In this document: positions 5,497-12,673 of the stretch, in pieces
Layout: each line of letters begins with the position of its first letter
Numbering within the stretch: position 1 is the first letter of the stretch
From: Candidatus Brocadiaceae bacterium
Lineage (GTDB): Bacteria > Planctomycetota > Brocadiia > Brocadiales > Bathyanammoxibiaceae
Direction of reading: 5' to 3'
NCBI GenBank assembly: GCA_030018855.1
Contig: JASEHG010000026.1
Location: forward strand, 1 to 15,563
Length of the DNA stretch: 15,563 nucleotides
The notes under the pieces: model-generated
Seen by the model: the letters and a program-made list of their open reading frames with translations, nothing else
Told to the model about the DNA's origin: nothing
Databases searched by the model: none
Program-made: the position numbers and the translations under genes

Positions 5497-6081
5497 TCAT
5501 TCCTTGAAGAGGGTGTGGCAGGCATTGCAGGACTCTTTGACCTCCTGGTAATGGGAGGTTACCACCTGCAGGGTGGATTGCTGGGTAAAGACCATCAACC
5601 CCTGGATGCTTGCATAAAAGGCCTCGGCCCTCTTTTTGAACTCCCTGGTCTCTGATTCCGATAGGCCGTCCGTCACCACCGTGCATACCTGACAGCAGGT
5701 GTGGCCCAGTTCCTGTGCAAGACGGTTCAGTTCCTCCAGGTCTCCAATCTCCAGGGCGTCTTCAAACATCTGCGTGTCCCGCTCCAGTTTCTTCATGAGG
5801 GTTTTAATAGCAGCCGTATCCACCTCTTCAGGCAGTCTTCTTTCGCTCGTACCCCCTGTCTCGGTGATAAACAGGAGGACCGCAACCAGCGATATATAAA
5901 AGACGAGGCCTCTGAAAAAGTAGCAACCAAAATTCCCTCCCCCTTGATGGGGGAGGGTAGGGTGGGGGTGAATATCACCCTCCCCCTTCCCCCTCCCATC
6001 CAGGGAGGGGGAAACCAAAGGTACAGTCCGCCTCAGGCGGATTTGCAGAGGTCTCAAGACCTTTCTGGCGTCAAAACCCAT
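5497..6081 (-). CDS. Membrane-anchored cytochrome c'-like protein with repeat-encoded N-terminus
   Basis: 194 aa if started at ATG 6079-6081. Residues 55-72 (FRGLVFYISLVAVLLFIT) are a membrane anchor or signal. Residues 82-194 are helical and end CNACHTLFKE: C185-x-x-C188-H189 near the C-terminus, the position of the haem site in four-helix cytochrome c' proteins. Extra cysteines sit at HTCCQVC (128-133). It is expected to face the periplasm. The first ~50 residues are encoded by two repeats (6027-6041 read as IRLRRT, and 5935-6011 read as SPSLDGRGKGEG...), so the native N-terminus has been replaced or pushed upstream. No other ATG, GTG or TTG start in frame precedes the anchor. A promoter-like pair (6088-6117) ends only six bases before the ATG. 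The family call is moderate; the start is uncertain. Confidence 0.7.
   Translation of the reverse strand: MGFDARKVLRPLQIRLRRTVPLVSPSLDGRGKGEGDIHPHPTLPHQGGGNFGCYFFRGLVFYISLVAVLLFITETGGTSERRLPEEVDTAAIKTLMKKLERDTQMFEDALEIGDLEELNRLAQELGHTCCQVCTVVTDGLSESETREFKKRAEAFYASIQGLMVFTQQSTLQVVTSHYQEVKESCNACHTLFKE
5935..6011. repeat. Two-armed CCCTCCCC...GGGGGTGA inverted repeat
   Basis: Left arm 5935-5971 and right arm 5975-6011 are near reverse complements around a 3-nt centre. A single-arm relative lies at 7573-7610. The repeat sits in the cytochrome reading frame. Confidence 0.85.
6027..6041. repeat. TCCGCCTCAGGCGGA palindrome in the cytochrome frame
   Basis: Read on the minus strand within the cytochrome N-terminus as IRLRRT, the same peptide this repeat gives inside the metalloprotease gene (11534-11548). 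Confidence 0.85.
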
Positions 6082-6087
6082 GGCCCT

Positions 6088-6117
6088 ATTCTACCCGTAA
6101 GCGGAGGAGTTTTCCAA
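6088..6117 (-). promoter_or_regulatory. Possible promoter of the cytochrome gene
   Basis: On the minus strand TTGGAA (6112-6117), 18 bp, then TAGAAT (6088-6093). The ATG at 6081 would be at or next to the transcription start, so the mRNA would be leaderless. Confidence 0.45.
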
Positions 6118-6156
6118 CCCGCCTTTGTCATCTTGTGTTGCTATAAAGATGGGGAA

Positions 6157-6202
6157 TCCGCCCGAGGCGGATTGCCCTGGAAATGGGTCTGCCTCAGGCG
6201 GA
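6157..6202. repeat. Two TCCGCC-type palindromes upstream of argG
   Basis: Copies at 6157-6171 (TCCGCCCGAGGCGGA) and 6188-6202 (TCTGCCTCAGGCGGA) in the divergent spacer. Confidence 0.8.
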
Positions 6203-6227
6203 CAAGCCCTGCCCCTACATTTGGACT

Positions 6228-6254
6228 TTGCCATTTTGTCTTTTGTGTTATAAT
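6228..6254 (+). promoter_or_regulatory. Promoter of argG
   Basis: TATAAT (6249-6254) is a perfect -10 box. TTTGCC/TTGCCA at 6227-6233 is a plausible -35 box 15-16 bp upstream. Predicted leader about 28 nt. Confidence 0.55.
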
Positions 6255-6288
6255 AAAAATCGTTTAGAAGGAGGAAGGACAGACAAGG

Positions 6289-7563
6289 ATGGGTAAAAAG
6301 GTAGTATTGGCATACTCTGGCGGGCTGGATACCTCGGTGGCCATCAAGTGGCTGCAGGAGAAGTACGGTATGGAGGTGGTCACCCTGACGATTGACCTGG
6401 GGGCCACTAAGGAACTCTCAAAGGTGAAGGAAAAGGCCCTGAGGCTGGACGTCAGGAGTGCCCACGTAATAGATGCACGGGAACCCTTTGTGAAGTATTT
6501 TATCTTCCCAGCCCTCCAGGCAGGGGCGATGTACGAGGGGGTGTATCCACTGGCCACCGCCCTGGGCAGGCCGCTCATAGCCAAGTTACTGGCCGAGGTG
6601 GCAGAGGAGGAAGGGGCCAAGGCCGTGGCCCACGGCTGTACGGGGAAGGGTAATGACCAGGTACGTTTTGAACTCTCCCTGCAGGCCCTGGCGCCTCACC
6701 TTAAGGTCATCGCACCGGTAAGGGAGTGGGGGATGTCCAGGGAGGAAGAGATAGAGTATGCCCACGCCCACGGCATCCCTGTGGAGGCCACAAAGAAGAG
6801 TCCCTACAGCACGGACGAAAACCTCTGGGGACGGAGCATAGAGTGCGGCGTGCTGGAAGACCCCTGGCAGGAACCCCCCGAAGAGGTCTTCCAATGGACC
6901 AAGCCCCTGGAGGGAACGCCCAGGGAGCCGCTAATAATAGAGATAGGCATTGAGAAGGGCATACCCTTCCGTCTGGACAATAAGTATCTAAAAGGGATAG
7001 AGCTCATTGAGGAATTGAACCGCCTCGGGGGGCTTCACGGGGTGGGGCGCATAGACCACGTGGAGAACCGGGTGGTAGGAATAAAGTCCAGGGAGATTTA
7101 TGAGGCCCCTGCGGCAATACTCTTACACAAGGCCCACAGGGCGCTGGAGGGTATGGTACTGACCAAAGAGGCCATGCGGTTTAAAGACATGGTGGCCAGT
7201 CAGTATGCGGACATTGTCTATAACGGACAGTGGTTCTCGGCCTTCCACCTTGACCTCATGGCCTACGTCCTCAGTACCCAGCGGCTGGTCACTGGGGTTG
7301 TGAGGATTAAGCTCTCCAGGGGGACGGCTACGGTGGTGGGACGGAAATCGCCCCTATCGCTTTATAAGTACGACCTCGCCACCTACGAGAAAGGCGATGC
7401 CTTTGAGCACGGGGCCGCAGAAGGCTTCATCAAGCTACAGGGTCTCCCTATTAAAACCCAGAGTCAGGTACAGGGGCACCTACTCTTCGGCCACACGGAG
7501 ATTGACTTCTCCAGCGTCCTCCCGCCAAAACTAGTGCCCTTGCTGGAGAAGAAGGAGGGCTGA
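6289..7563 (+). CDS. argG: Argininosuccinate synthase
   Basis: 424 aa, slightly longer than the usual ~400. It joins citrulline and aspartate using ATP to make argininosuccinate, the penultimate step of arginine synthesis, in the cytoplasm. The ATP-binding motif AYSGGLDTS is at residues 8-16. AHGCTGKGNDQVRFE (114-128) matches the conserved citrulline/aspartate region, followed by SPYSTDENLWGRSIECGVLEDP, another family signature. Purine-rich AAGGAGGAAGG lies upstream of ATG 6289. No other arginine gene is in the window and the gene appears to be transcribed alone. The downstream 236 bp hold only repeats. Identity is firm. Confidence 0.97.
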   Translation: MGKKVVLAYSGGLDTSVAIKWLQEKYGMEVVTLTIDLGATKELSKVKEKALRLDVRSAHVIDAREPFVKYFIFPALQAGAMYEGVYPLATALGRPLIAKLLAEVAEEEGAKAVAHGCTGKGNDQVRFELSLQALAPHLKVIAPVREWGMSREEEIEYAHAHGIPVEATKKSPYSTDENLWGRSIECGVLEDPWQEPPEEVFQWTKPLEGTPREPLIIEIGIEKGIPFRLDNKYLKGIELIEELNRLGGLHGVGRIDHVENRVVGIKSREIYEAPAAILLHKAHRALEGMVLTKEAMRFKDMVASQYADIVYNGQWFSAFHLDLMAYVLSTQRLVTGVVRIKLSRGTATVVGRKSPLSLYKYDLATYEKGDAFEHGAAEGFIKLQGLPIKTQSQVQGHLLFGHTEIDFSSVLPPKLVPLLEKKEG

Positions 7564-7572
7564 TAACTAATA

Positions 7573-7610
7573 CCCTCCCCCTAGATCGAGGAGGGTTAGG
7601 ATGGGGGTGA
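7573..7610. repeat. Single-arm copy of the CCCTCCCC...GGGGGTGA repeat
   Basis: Begins 9 bp after the argG stop and matches the left arm of 5935-6011 with several changes. Confidence 0.7.
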
Positions 7611-7666
7611 ATTACATCCTTCCACTTTGCTCAGGGCTTCAGCTAAAAGGGACAGGAAATTATAAC

Positions 7667-7696
7667 GTAGGGACAGACCTTCAGGTCTGTCCCCTC
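7667..7696. repeat. GTAGGGACAGACCT palindrome
   Basis: GTAGGGACAGACCT, TC, then AGGTCTGTCCCCTC. A near-identical copy lies at the right window edge (15535-15563). It shares the GTAGGG end with the 28-bp palindromes but has a different inner sequence. Confidence 0.85.
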
Positions 7697-7728
7697 TAGA
7701 AAGAGGAGATTCCGGGGTGTGTACACCA

Positions 7729-7754
7729 GGACAGGGCTAAAGCCCTGTCCCTAC
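7729..7754. repeat. GGACAGGGCT/AGCCCTGTCC palindrome ending CCCTAC
   Basis: GGACAGGGCT, AA, AGCCCTGTCCCTAC: another inner sequence with the same CCCTAC end. No T-tract follows, so it is not called as a terminator. Confidence 0.8.
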
Positions 7755-7785
7755 TACTACAACTCAAAATGTTTCGTAGGGCCAG

Positions 7786-7806
7786 ATCCTTCGCTTCGCT
7801 CAGGAT
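7786..7806. repeat. CCTGAGCGAAG-type repeat supplying a stop codon
   Basis: On the minus strand ATCCTGAGCGAAGCGAAGGAT. Its TGA (7800-7802) ends the small gene 7800-8273. A related copy lies inside panC (13105-13130). Confidence 0.8.
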
Positions 7807-8273
7807 GGCATGTTCCGTGCAATTAACAGGCCGAAGTATACCAGTAACGGAGCGTAAACGGCGGCCAGACCATTTTTGGTGAGGATGCCGTCTGCGATGG
7901 CTTGAGGGTTGTCCTTGCCGCAGATGGCCTCTTTGAACCTATTTCTGAATTCCTCAAAGAATAGCTTGCCTGGTTCAACGTAATAGTCCATTACAAAATC
8001 TTTCCGCAACTCCTCCAGGGCCTTCTTGCGGACTTTTTCATCAGGATTAGTAACCCTGGCCACTACGTCACGGCATGCCTTTTTGGATTCCTCTGTGAGG
8101 TAAGGACTGGTGGGGAAGGATTTTTTGACCCTTGGGACTACCTCGCATTGGATATTTTTTATCCAGTCCGCCTTATAACCGCTGGCCAGGACTGCAAGCC
8201 CGGCGTAGAGTTCCCTCTCGTTAAGGCCTTTAAGCTGTCCAAGAAAGTCTGTTATTTCTAATTCCGTGGGCAT
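7800..8273 (-). CDS. Small protein with C-terminal membrane segment, function unknown
   Basis: 157 aa. Residues 1-130 look soluble, helical and charged, with two cysteines near residues 43 and 67 and another near 118. Residues 133-152 (NGLAAVYAPLLVYFGLLIAR) form one hydrophobic segment, suggesting a tail-anchored protein. No known motif is recognised. The stop codon lies in a CCTGAGCGAAG-type repeat, so the C-terminus may have been trimmed. The gene starts 18 bp after the pentapeptide gene and is the last member of the rpmB-gatCA cluster. It has no clear Shine-Dalgarno, so translation may be coupled to its neighbour. It could work with the pentapeptide membrane protein; that is a guess from spacing. 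Confidence 0.6.
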   Translation of the reverse strand: MPTELEITDFLGQLKGLNERELYAGLAVLASGYKADWIKNIQCEVVPRVKKSFPTSPYLTEESKKACRDVVARVTNPDEKVRKKALEELRKDFVMDYYVEPGKLFFEEFRNRFKEAICGKDNPQAIADGILTKNGLAAVYAPLLVYFGLLIARNMPS

Positions 8274-8291
8274 TCTTAAGAATATAGCTTG

Positions 8292-9350
8292 CTAATCAAT
8301 TATTGCCCCTCTGGATTTGGCGTATTCCAGGTCTTCTCTGGATAGGTCCTTTGCGCCCCTAAGGTCTGCCTTACTAAAATCCTTTACCTCCCTGAACCCC
8401 TGTACTTTGTCCAGTTTGGTGTCTCTTAAATTGGCTCTGGAGAGGATGGCCCCCGCCAAAATGGCATTTGATAAATTGGCATGCTCTAAATTGGCCTTTG
8501 AAAAGTTGGCTCCGGTTAAATCTGCGCCAGAAAGGTTGGCCCACGGTAATTGAGAACTCGCCATGGTGGCCCAGTTTAATTGGGCAGACGTTAAGTTGGC
8601 CCACCTTAAGTCGGCATCTATTAGTCTGGCATCCAACAAATAGGTGTGGGACAGGTCTATATCAGGGAGTTTGAGACGTTTGATACTTTGAGTCCGCAGT
8701 AGATACGCCAGGGTATCTGTGCCGTTTCTATTGGCTATTACAGTCCCAAGTCTTGAATACCTCACACCCTCCAGCTTCTTTACCACAAGGTCAATTTCCT
8801 CATCTTTGAGGTCTTCTATTCCATTCCAGCGCGCGATAGTCTTTAATGCGTCTCTTACAGCCGCATCCCCCTTATCCAATACCTCAAATATACTCAAGGG
8901 GAGGGACGAAGAGAGCTTTGAGAGCCTTTCGTCTCCATCTATTGAGAGGGCAATCCTTATCTCTATCTGTTCCCGACTTAAATCTGCTATTAATGGGTAT
9001 ACTGCCTTCTTTCCCATCCGCTTAAGGGTTTCCTTGGCTGTAGAGGTTAAGACTACGTCCTCTTCCAGCTGTAAGTGGCCCTCTTTTTCAACAGATTTAG
9101 TACTTCCCAAACAGGTTATCACCGTGGGGAGGCCCTCTTTTGGGTAATTGGCAAGGGCTTGAACGGCGTGGGAGCGCAGGGTATCGTTCTTGGTGAGGTC
9201 GTCTTTCAGGTTGATGATAGTCTCCTGCTTACGCTTGTTGTGTTCGCTGAAATGGGTAACACCGGTAAAGAGGCCGCCAATGATAGCCCCTGGCAAGGTA
9301 GCCCATAGAGCTATGATACGGGCGAGCCGTTCTATCTTCTCCAATGCCAT
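8292..9350 (-). CDS. Membrane-anchored HEAT-like/pentapeptide-repeat protein
   Basis: 352 aa. A hydrophobic segment at residues 12-33 (IIALWATLPGAIIGGLFTGV) is a likely N-terminal anchor. Residues 40-180 include helical stretches such as LRSHAVQALANYPKEGLPTVI and ETLKRMGKKAVYPLIADL that resemble HEAT repeats. Residues 227-345 are pentapeptide repeats of the A(N/D)L-type: LIDADLRWANL, LSGADLTGANFSKANLEHANL, SRANLRDTKL. These form a right-handed quadrilateral beta-helix. Such domains usually mediate protein interactions; a specific role cannot be read from sequence. It starts 27 bp after the gatA stop, and the gene downstream follows at 18 bp. The ribosome-binding site is weak. The fold call is firm, the function unknown. 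Confidence 0.82.
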   Translation of the reverse strand: MALEKIERLARIIALWATLPGAIIGGLFTGVTHFSEHNKRKQETIINLKDDLTKNDTLRSHAVQALANYPKEGLPTVITCLGSTKSVEKEGHLQLEEDVVLTSTAKETLKRMGKKAVYPLIADLSREQIEIRIALSIDGDERLSKLSSSLPLSIFEVLDKGDAAVRDALKTIARWNGIEDLKDEEIDLVVKKLEGVRYSRLGTVIANRNGTDTLAYLLRTQSIKRLKLPDIDLSHTYLLDARLIDADLRWANLTSAQLNWATMASSQLPWANLSGADLTGANFSKANLEHANLSNAILAGAILSRANLRDTKLDKVQGFREVKDFSKADLRGAKDLSREDLEYAKSRGAIID

Positions 9351-9377
9351 GGTTTCTTTTTTACCGGCCTCTCCTGC

Positions 9378-10847
9378 CTAAAGCTCCGGTCTCCTTAAAT
9401 GCCACTCGGTTTCCCTCTCATAGGCCCTTGCCACCTGTAGCAGTCCTGCCTCCTCAAAGGGACGGGCCATGAGCTGTAGGCCGATGGGCAGGTTCTCCCT
9501 GGTGAAACCGCAGGGGATGGATATGGCTGGAATGCCTGCAAGGTTGGCGGGTATGGTATAGACGTCTGAGAGGTACATCTCCAGGGGATTGGCCAGGCGC
9601 TCCCCCAATTTAAAGGCTGGGGTAGGCGAGGTGGGGCAGAGAATAAAGTCCACCGACTCAAAGGCACTGGAGAAGTCCTGTCCTATAAGGTTCCTCACCT
9701 TAGAGGCCTTGAGGTAGTAGGCCTCGTAGTAGCCGGAACTGAGGGCATAGGTGCCCAGCATTATCCTCCTCTTTACCTCCCGGCCAAAACCTTCTACCCT
9801 GGAACGGCTGTACATCTCTATAATGTTCTGGGTGTTAGCGGCCCTGTAGCCATAGCGTACGCCATCGTAACGGGCCAGGTTACTGCTAGCCTCGGCAGTG
9901 GCAATGATGTAATAGACGGCCACGGCGTAGGGGGTGTGCGGAAGGGATATTTCGTGGATAGCCATCCCCAGTTTCTTGTAGACCTTTACTGCCTCCTCCA
10001 CGGCCCTGCGTACCTCCTCATTCAATCCCTCCATAAAGTACTCCCTGGGCAGTCCCAGGCGGAGGCCCTTAACGGGTTTCTCTATCTCCTTCAGGTAATC
10101 TGGTACGGGTATGTCTGAACTGGTAGAGTCCTTGAGGTCACGGCCCGCAATAACCTGGAGGAGGAGTGCGGCGTCTCTGACGTCCCTGGTTATAGGCCCT
10201 ATCTGGTCCAGTGAGGAGCCGAAGGCCACCAAGCCGTAGCGGGAGACCCTGCCGTAAGTGGGTTTGAGTCCTGTGACCCCACAGAGGGCGGCAGGCTGTC
10301 TTACAGAGCCACCTGTGTCTGAGCCAAGGGCCATGAGGGCCGTCCCCGCTGAGACGGCCGCCGCCGAGCCACCGCTGGAACCCCCCGGGATGCGTTTTGG
10401 GTCCCAAGGGTTCCTGGTGAGTTTGAAGGCAGAGTTCTCTGTGGAACTGCCCATGGCAAACTCGTCCAGGTTGGTCTTGCCTATTATTATGGCATCGGCC
10501 TCTTTGAGCCTCTCAACGACGTGGGCATCGTAGGGGGGAATAAAGTTTTCAAGTATCCTGGAGGCGCAGGTGGTCTTGAGGCCGCTGGTGCACATGTTGT
10601 CTTTGACGGCGATGGGGATGCCCCCCAGGAGGCCCAACCCCTCTCCCTTTTTCAGCCTTGCGTCCATCTCCCTGGCCTTCCGCATGGCCCCCTCCCTGTC
10701 CAGCAGGAGATAGGCCCTAACGATAGGCTCTACCTCGTCTAAGTGGGCAAAGAGTCCTTCCACCACTTCCTGGGCAGTGAGTCCCCTGGAGAGGAGCTTT
10801 TCCTTTAATTGGTAGCCAGTTAGGTAGATTAACTCTGTAACTTTCAT
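9378..10847 (-). CDS. gatA: Asp-tRNA(Asn)/Glu-tRNA(Gln) amidotransferase subunit A
   Basis: 489 aa, full length for the family. GatA releases ammonia from glutamine; GatB uses it to amidate Asp-tRNA(Asn) and/or Glu-tRNA(Gln). The amidase signature is intact. The Ser-cisSer-Lys triad is visible as K82 (GIPIAVKDN), S157 (GGSSGGSAAAV) and S181 (GSDTGGSVRQPA). TGLKPTYGRVSRYGLVAFGSSLDQIGP follows as expected. It lies 105 bp after gatC, with a hairpin repeat in the spacer; gatB is not in the window. Identity is firm. Confidence 0.97.
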   Translation of the reverse strand: MKVTELIYLTGYQLKEKLLSRGLTAQEVVEGLFAHLDEVEPIVRAYLLLDREGAMRKAREMDARLKKGEGLGLLGGIPIAVKDNMCTSGLKTTCASRILENFIPPYDAHVVERLKEADAIIIGKTNLDEFAMGSSTENSAFKLTRNPWDPKRIPGGSSGGSAAAVSAGTALMALGSDTGGSVRQPAALCGVTGLKPTYGRVSRYGLVAFGSSLDQIGPITRDVRDAALLLQVIAGRDLKDSTSSDIPVPDYLKEIEKPVKGLRLGLPREYFMEGLNEEVRRAVEEAVKVYKKLGMAIHEISLPHTPYAVAVYYIIATAEASSNLARYDGVRYGYRAANTQNIIEMYSRSRVEGFGREVKRRIMLGTYALSSGYYEAYYLKASKVRNLIGQDFSSAFESVDFILCPTSPTPAFKLGERLANPLEMYLSDVYTIPANLAGIPAISIPCGFTRENLPIGLQLMARPFEEAGLLQVARAYERETEWHLRRPEL

Positions 10848-10865
10848 TATCTTTTTTATTAATGG

Positions 10866-10936
10866 GAGATTGCTTCGGGGCTAAAGTCCCTCGCAATGAC
10901 TGGCTTACGTGTCATTGCGAGCGGAGCGAAGCAATC
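10866..10936. repeat. Hairpin of two ATTGCGAG-type repeats between gatC and gatA
   Basis: GATTGCTTCG (10868-10877) pairs with CGAAGCAATC (10927-10936), and CTCGCAATGAC (10890-10900) pairs with GTCATTGCGAG (10911-10921) around a 10-nt loop. It would form a strong hairpin in the gatCA mRNA. No T-tract follows. Confidence 0.85.
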
Positions 10937-10952
10937 GTGGCTTTCCTTATCT

Positions 10953-11243
10953 TCATTCTATCACCTTCAGCACCTTGAAGAAGTCCTGGAGTTTGTCAGG
11001 GGCGTTCTTCAGGGCTTCTTCTAACTTTAAGGAAGGTCCGGGGGTGTCTTCCCTGAAGACGTTCTTGGTGGCCGTAGCATAGGCCATGGGTTCTACCCGG
11101 GAGGTGTCCAGTTCCTTGAGTTTCTCAATGTAATTGAGTATGTTCCCAAGTTGAGAGGCGAAGAGTTCCTTCTCTTCTTCGCTCAATTCTAGCCTGGCCA
11201 GTAGGGCCACGTGTTCAATGGTCTTTTTGTCTAGAATAGCCAT
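10953..11243 (-). CDS. gatC: Asp-tRNA(Asn)/Glu-tRNA(Gln) amidotransferase subunit C
   Basis: 96 aa, the usual length. GatC is the small subunit that wraps around GatA and stabilises the GatCAB complex. Conserved features are the HVALLARLELSEEE start, the LGNILNYIEKLKELDT helix, then VEPMAYATATKNVFREDTP and the C-terminal NAPDKLQDFFKVLKVIE. The ATG lies 6 bp after the stop of the upstream metalloprotease gene and has no clear Shine-Dalgarno, so translational coupling is likely. Identity is firm. Confidence 0.95.
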   Translation of the reverse strand: MAILDKKTIEHVALLARLELSEEEKELFASQLGNILNYIEKLKELDTSRVEPMAYATATKNVFREDTPGPSLKLEEALKNAPDKLQDFFKVLKVIE

Positions 11244-11249
11244 TTTAAC

Positions 11250-12236
11250 TTACGCTTTAAACCTTTGAACTCTTGAACTATTAAACTTTTCTATGGGTAT
11301 GCCCCCTTTAACCTTTTCAAGCAGGTCCTCAAATCCACCCGCGGTTGAGCCGTATCTGTCCTGTAGATGGTAGGCTGAGGATTCCTGGGGCTCGGTGTGG
11401 GGGAAATAATGGTAGAAGTCTTTTATGGGTATCTCCACGAGGGAGGTGGCAAGGAAGGTACAGAGCCCTTCCTCCAGGTCGTAGGGGTGATAGTCCGCCC
11501 CTTCGTTCCACTCAAGGGCAGGCTTAGGCGGAGTCCGCCTGAGGCGGATTAATCCCTCTACCAGGAATTCACCGTACTCAAAACCCAGGAAGGCCAGAAA
11601 GAGGGCAACCTGTTCCCTGCTAGAGAAGTCTATCCTCTGATGGAGCACTGATTTGCCCAGGAACTGGAAGTAGGAGAGTTCGGCCTCTTGGAGCTTCTCC
11701 CTGGCCATGCGGAAATACCTGTTAACGTAATGAGATGCAATACCCCTGGTCTCTATGCCTCTCAGCCCCCAGGTAACCCAGGGTTTATCTTTCATGATTG
11801 AGCCTATGCAGTGCTTGATGTCCTCTCTATGTGATAAGGAAAATTCCGCAGAACGGTCCCACGTCTTCCAGTCTTCCAGGAACTCCCTTACCCTGGCATA
11901 GAAGTCCGGACTCTCTGACGGGGGGTGGTGGAAGGTCTGCCAGGAGATTAGGCAGTGAAGATATTCGTGTAAGAGGAGGCCGTCAAGGAGTTTTTCTTCT
12001 ACCTGTAAGGCGTCTTCGGGCAGGAGGGCAAGGTTGTAAAAAGGCCTGGGGATACCTGCGAGGCCGTAGGTGCCAGGGAAGACGAGGACGTCAAACTCAT
12101 TAAAATGCAGTCCGTATTTAAAACCCAGGGTTTCCAGTCTGTGGAGGGAGGCACGTATAAGCAACTGTCCTGTCCTGGTCAGGCCAGGACAGGCACATCC
12201 GAGGGAATAAGTAGGTACCCGACCGCAGGGGCTCAT
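11250..12236 (-). CDS. Putative HExxH zinc metalloprotease-like protein
   Basis: 328 aa. Residues 90-94 are HEYLH, a zincin-type HExxH motif in a hydrophobic helix (LLDGLLLHEYLHCLISW). A candidate third ligand is a glutamate in DLEEGLCTFLATSL (about 252-265), the arrangement of gluzincins. No signal peptide is seen, so it is probably cytoplasmic. I cannot name the family. Three segments are repeat-encoded: an N-terminal TGTCCTGG/CCAGGACA inverted repeat (residues 15-23), IRLRRTP from the palindrome at 11534-11548, and the C-terminal FNSSRVQRFKA from a TTCAA run. The true start may be later than ATG 12236; a TTG at 12162-12164 preceded by AGGACAGG is an alternative. It lies between rpmB and gatC, with 6 bp to gatC. 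Confidence 0.7.
   Translation of the reverse strand: MSPCGRVPTYSLGCACPGLTRTGQLLIRASLHRLETLGFKYGLHFNEFDVLVFPGTYGLAGIPRPFYNLALLPEDALQVEEKLLDGLLLHEYLHCLISWQTFHHPPSESPDFYARVREFLEDWKTWDRSAEFSLSHREDIKHCIGSIMKDKPWVTWGLRGIETRGIASHYVNRYFRMAREKLQEAELSYFQFLGKSVLHQRIDFSSREQVALFLAFLGFEYGEFLVEGLIRLRRTPPKPALEWNEGADYHPYDLEEGLCTFLATSLVEIPIKDFYHYFPHTEPQESSAYHLQDRYGSTAGGFEDLLEKVKGGIPIEKFNSSRVQRFKA
11255..11289. repeat. TTCAA/TTTAA run encoding the metalloprotease C-terminus
   Basis: Units of TTTAAA, TTTGAA, TTGAAC and TTAAAC (the reverse orientation of the runs in panC-panD). It gives the last ~11 codons of the metalloprotease. Confidence 0.7.
11534..11548. repeat. TCCGCCTGAGGCGGA palindrome inside the metalloprotease gene
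   Basis: In-frame, no stop, read as IRLRRTP on the minus strand. An adjoining half-copy (AGGCGGAG) lies at 11526-11533. Confidence 0.85.
12171..12191. repeat. TGTCCTGG/CCAGGACA inverted repeat
   Basis: Eight-base arms around TCAGG, within the apparent N-terminus of the metalloprotease frame. Confidence 0.7.
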
Positions 12237-12263
12237 TTTTGACGCCAGGAGGGTCTTTACTGA

Positions 12264-12295
12264 AGTTTAAGGGTCCAAGGGTTCAAAAGTTCAAG
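12264..12295. repeat. TTCAA/TTTAA run between rpmB and the metalloprotease gene
   Basis: AGTTTAAGGGTCCAAGGG followed by further GTTCAA units. Confidence 0.7.
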
Positions 12296-12321
12296 TGCCG
12301 GGGCCACTCCTGTCTACCACC

Positions 12322-12555
12322 CTAAGCTGCCTTCACCACCTTTCCTGCCTTGAGACAGCGGGTGCAGACCTTTAGCCTCTTTACCGCCCCAGTGGCCAGC
12401 CTTGCCCTTACCATCTGCAGATTAGGCAGGAACCTCCTCTTGGTCCTCCCCGTAATCCTCTGGCCTACTCCGCCCTTCTTCTTGGCAAGGCCGCGCCGTT
12501 CTATACTGTATCCCGTAATTACCCCTTTACCGCATATATCACAAACCTTAGACAT
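12322..12555 (-). CDS. rpmB: 50S ribosomal protein L28
   Basis: 77 aa, normal length. It is a basic protein of the large ribosomal subunit. The start MSKVCDICGKG and the middle TGRTKRRFLPNLQ are family signatures. It is the zinc-binding (C+) form: C5-x-x-C8 and C62-x-x-C65. GGAGGT lies seven bases before ATG 12553-12555. A promoter-like pair at 12606-12634 gives it its own start, about 45 nt upstream. Genes for the metalloprotease and GatC follow in the same direction. Identity is firm. Confidence 0.96.
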   Translation of the reverse strand: MSKVCDICGKGVITGYSIERRGLAKKKGGVGQRITGRTKRRFLPNLQMVRARLATGAVKRLKVCTRCLKAGKVVKAA

Positions 12556-12605
12556 ATAATGGACCTCCGCAAAGGATTGAGACCTCAGAGACGATTACAG
12601 ACGCA

Positions 12606-12634
12606 AATCTACACGAAACTACTTAGTTCGGCAA
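12606..12634 (-). promoter_or_regulatory. Promoter of rpmB
   Basis: On the minus strand TTGCCG (12629-12634), 17 bp, then TAGATT (12606-12611). It lies downstream of the ncRNA terminator, so rpmB need not depend on read-through. Confidence 0.5.
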
Positions 12635-12673
12635 GAGAAATAATCCCCCTTCATACGGGTACACAAGGAGTAT

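Noticed and set aside
6027..6202. CRISPR array suggested by recurring TCCGCC units
   Set aside because: The copies are palindromes scattered at irregular distances over the whole window, without regular spacers or cas genes.
5701..6267. 188-codon open frame on the plus strand
   Set aside because: It runs antisense to the cytochrome gene and through repeats; no domain or signal is seen.
7667..7754. Terminators after argG
   Set aside because: Both hairpins lack a T-tract on either strand and belong to the dispersed palindrome family.
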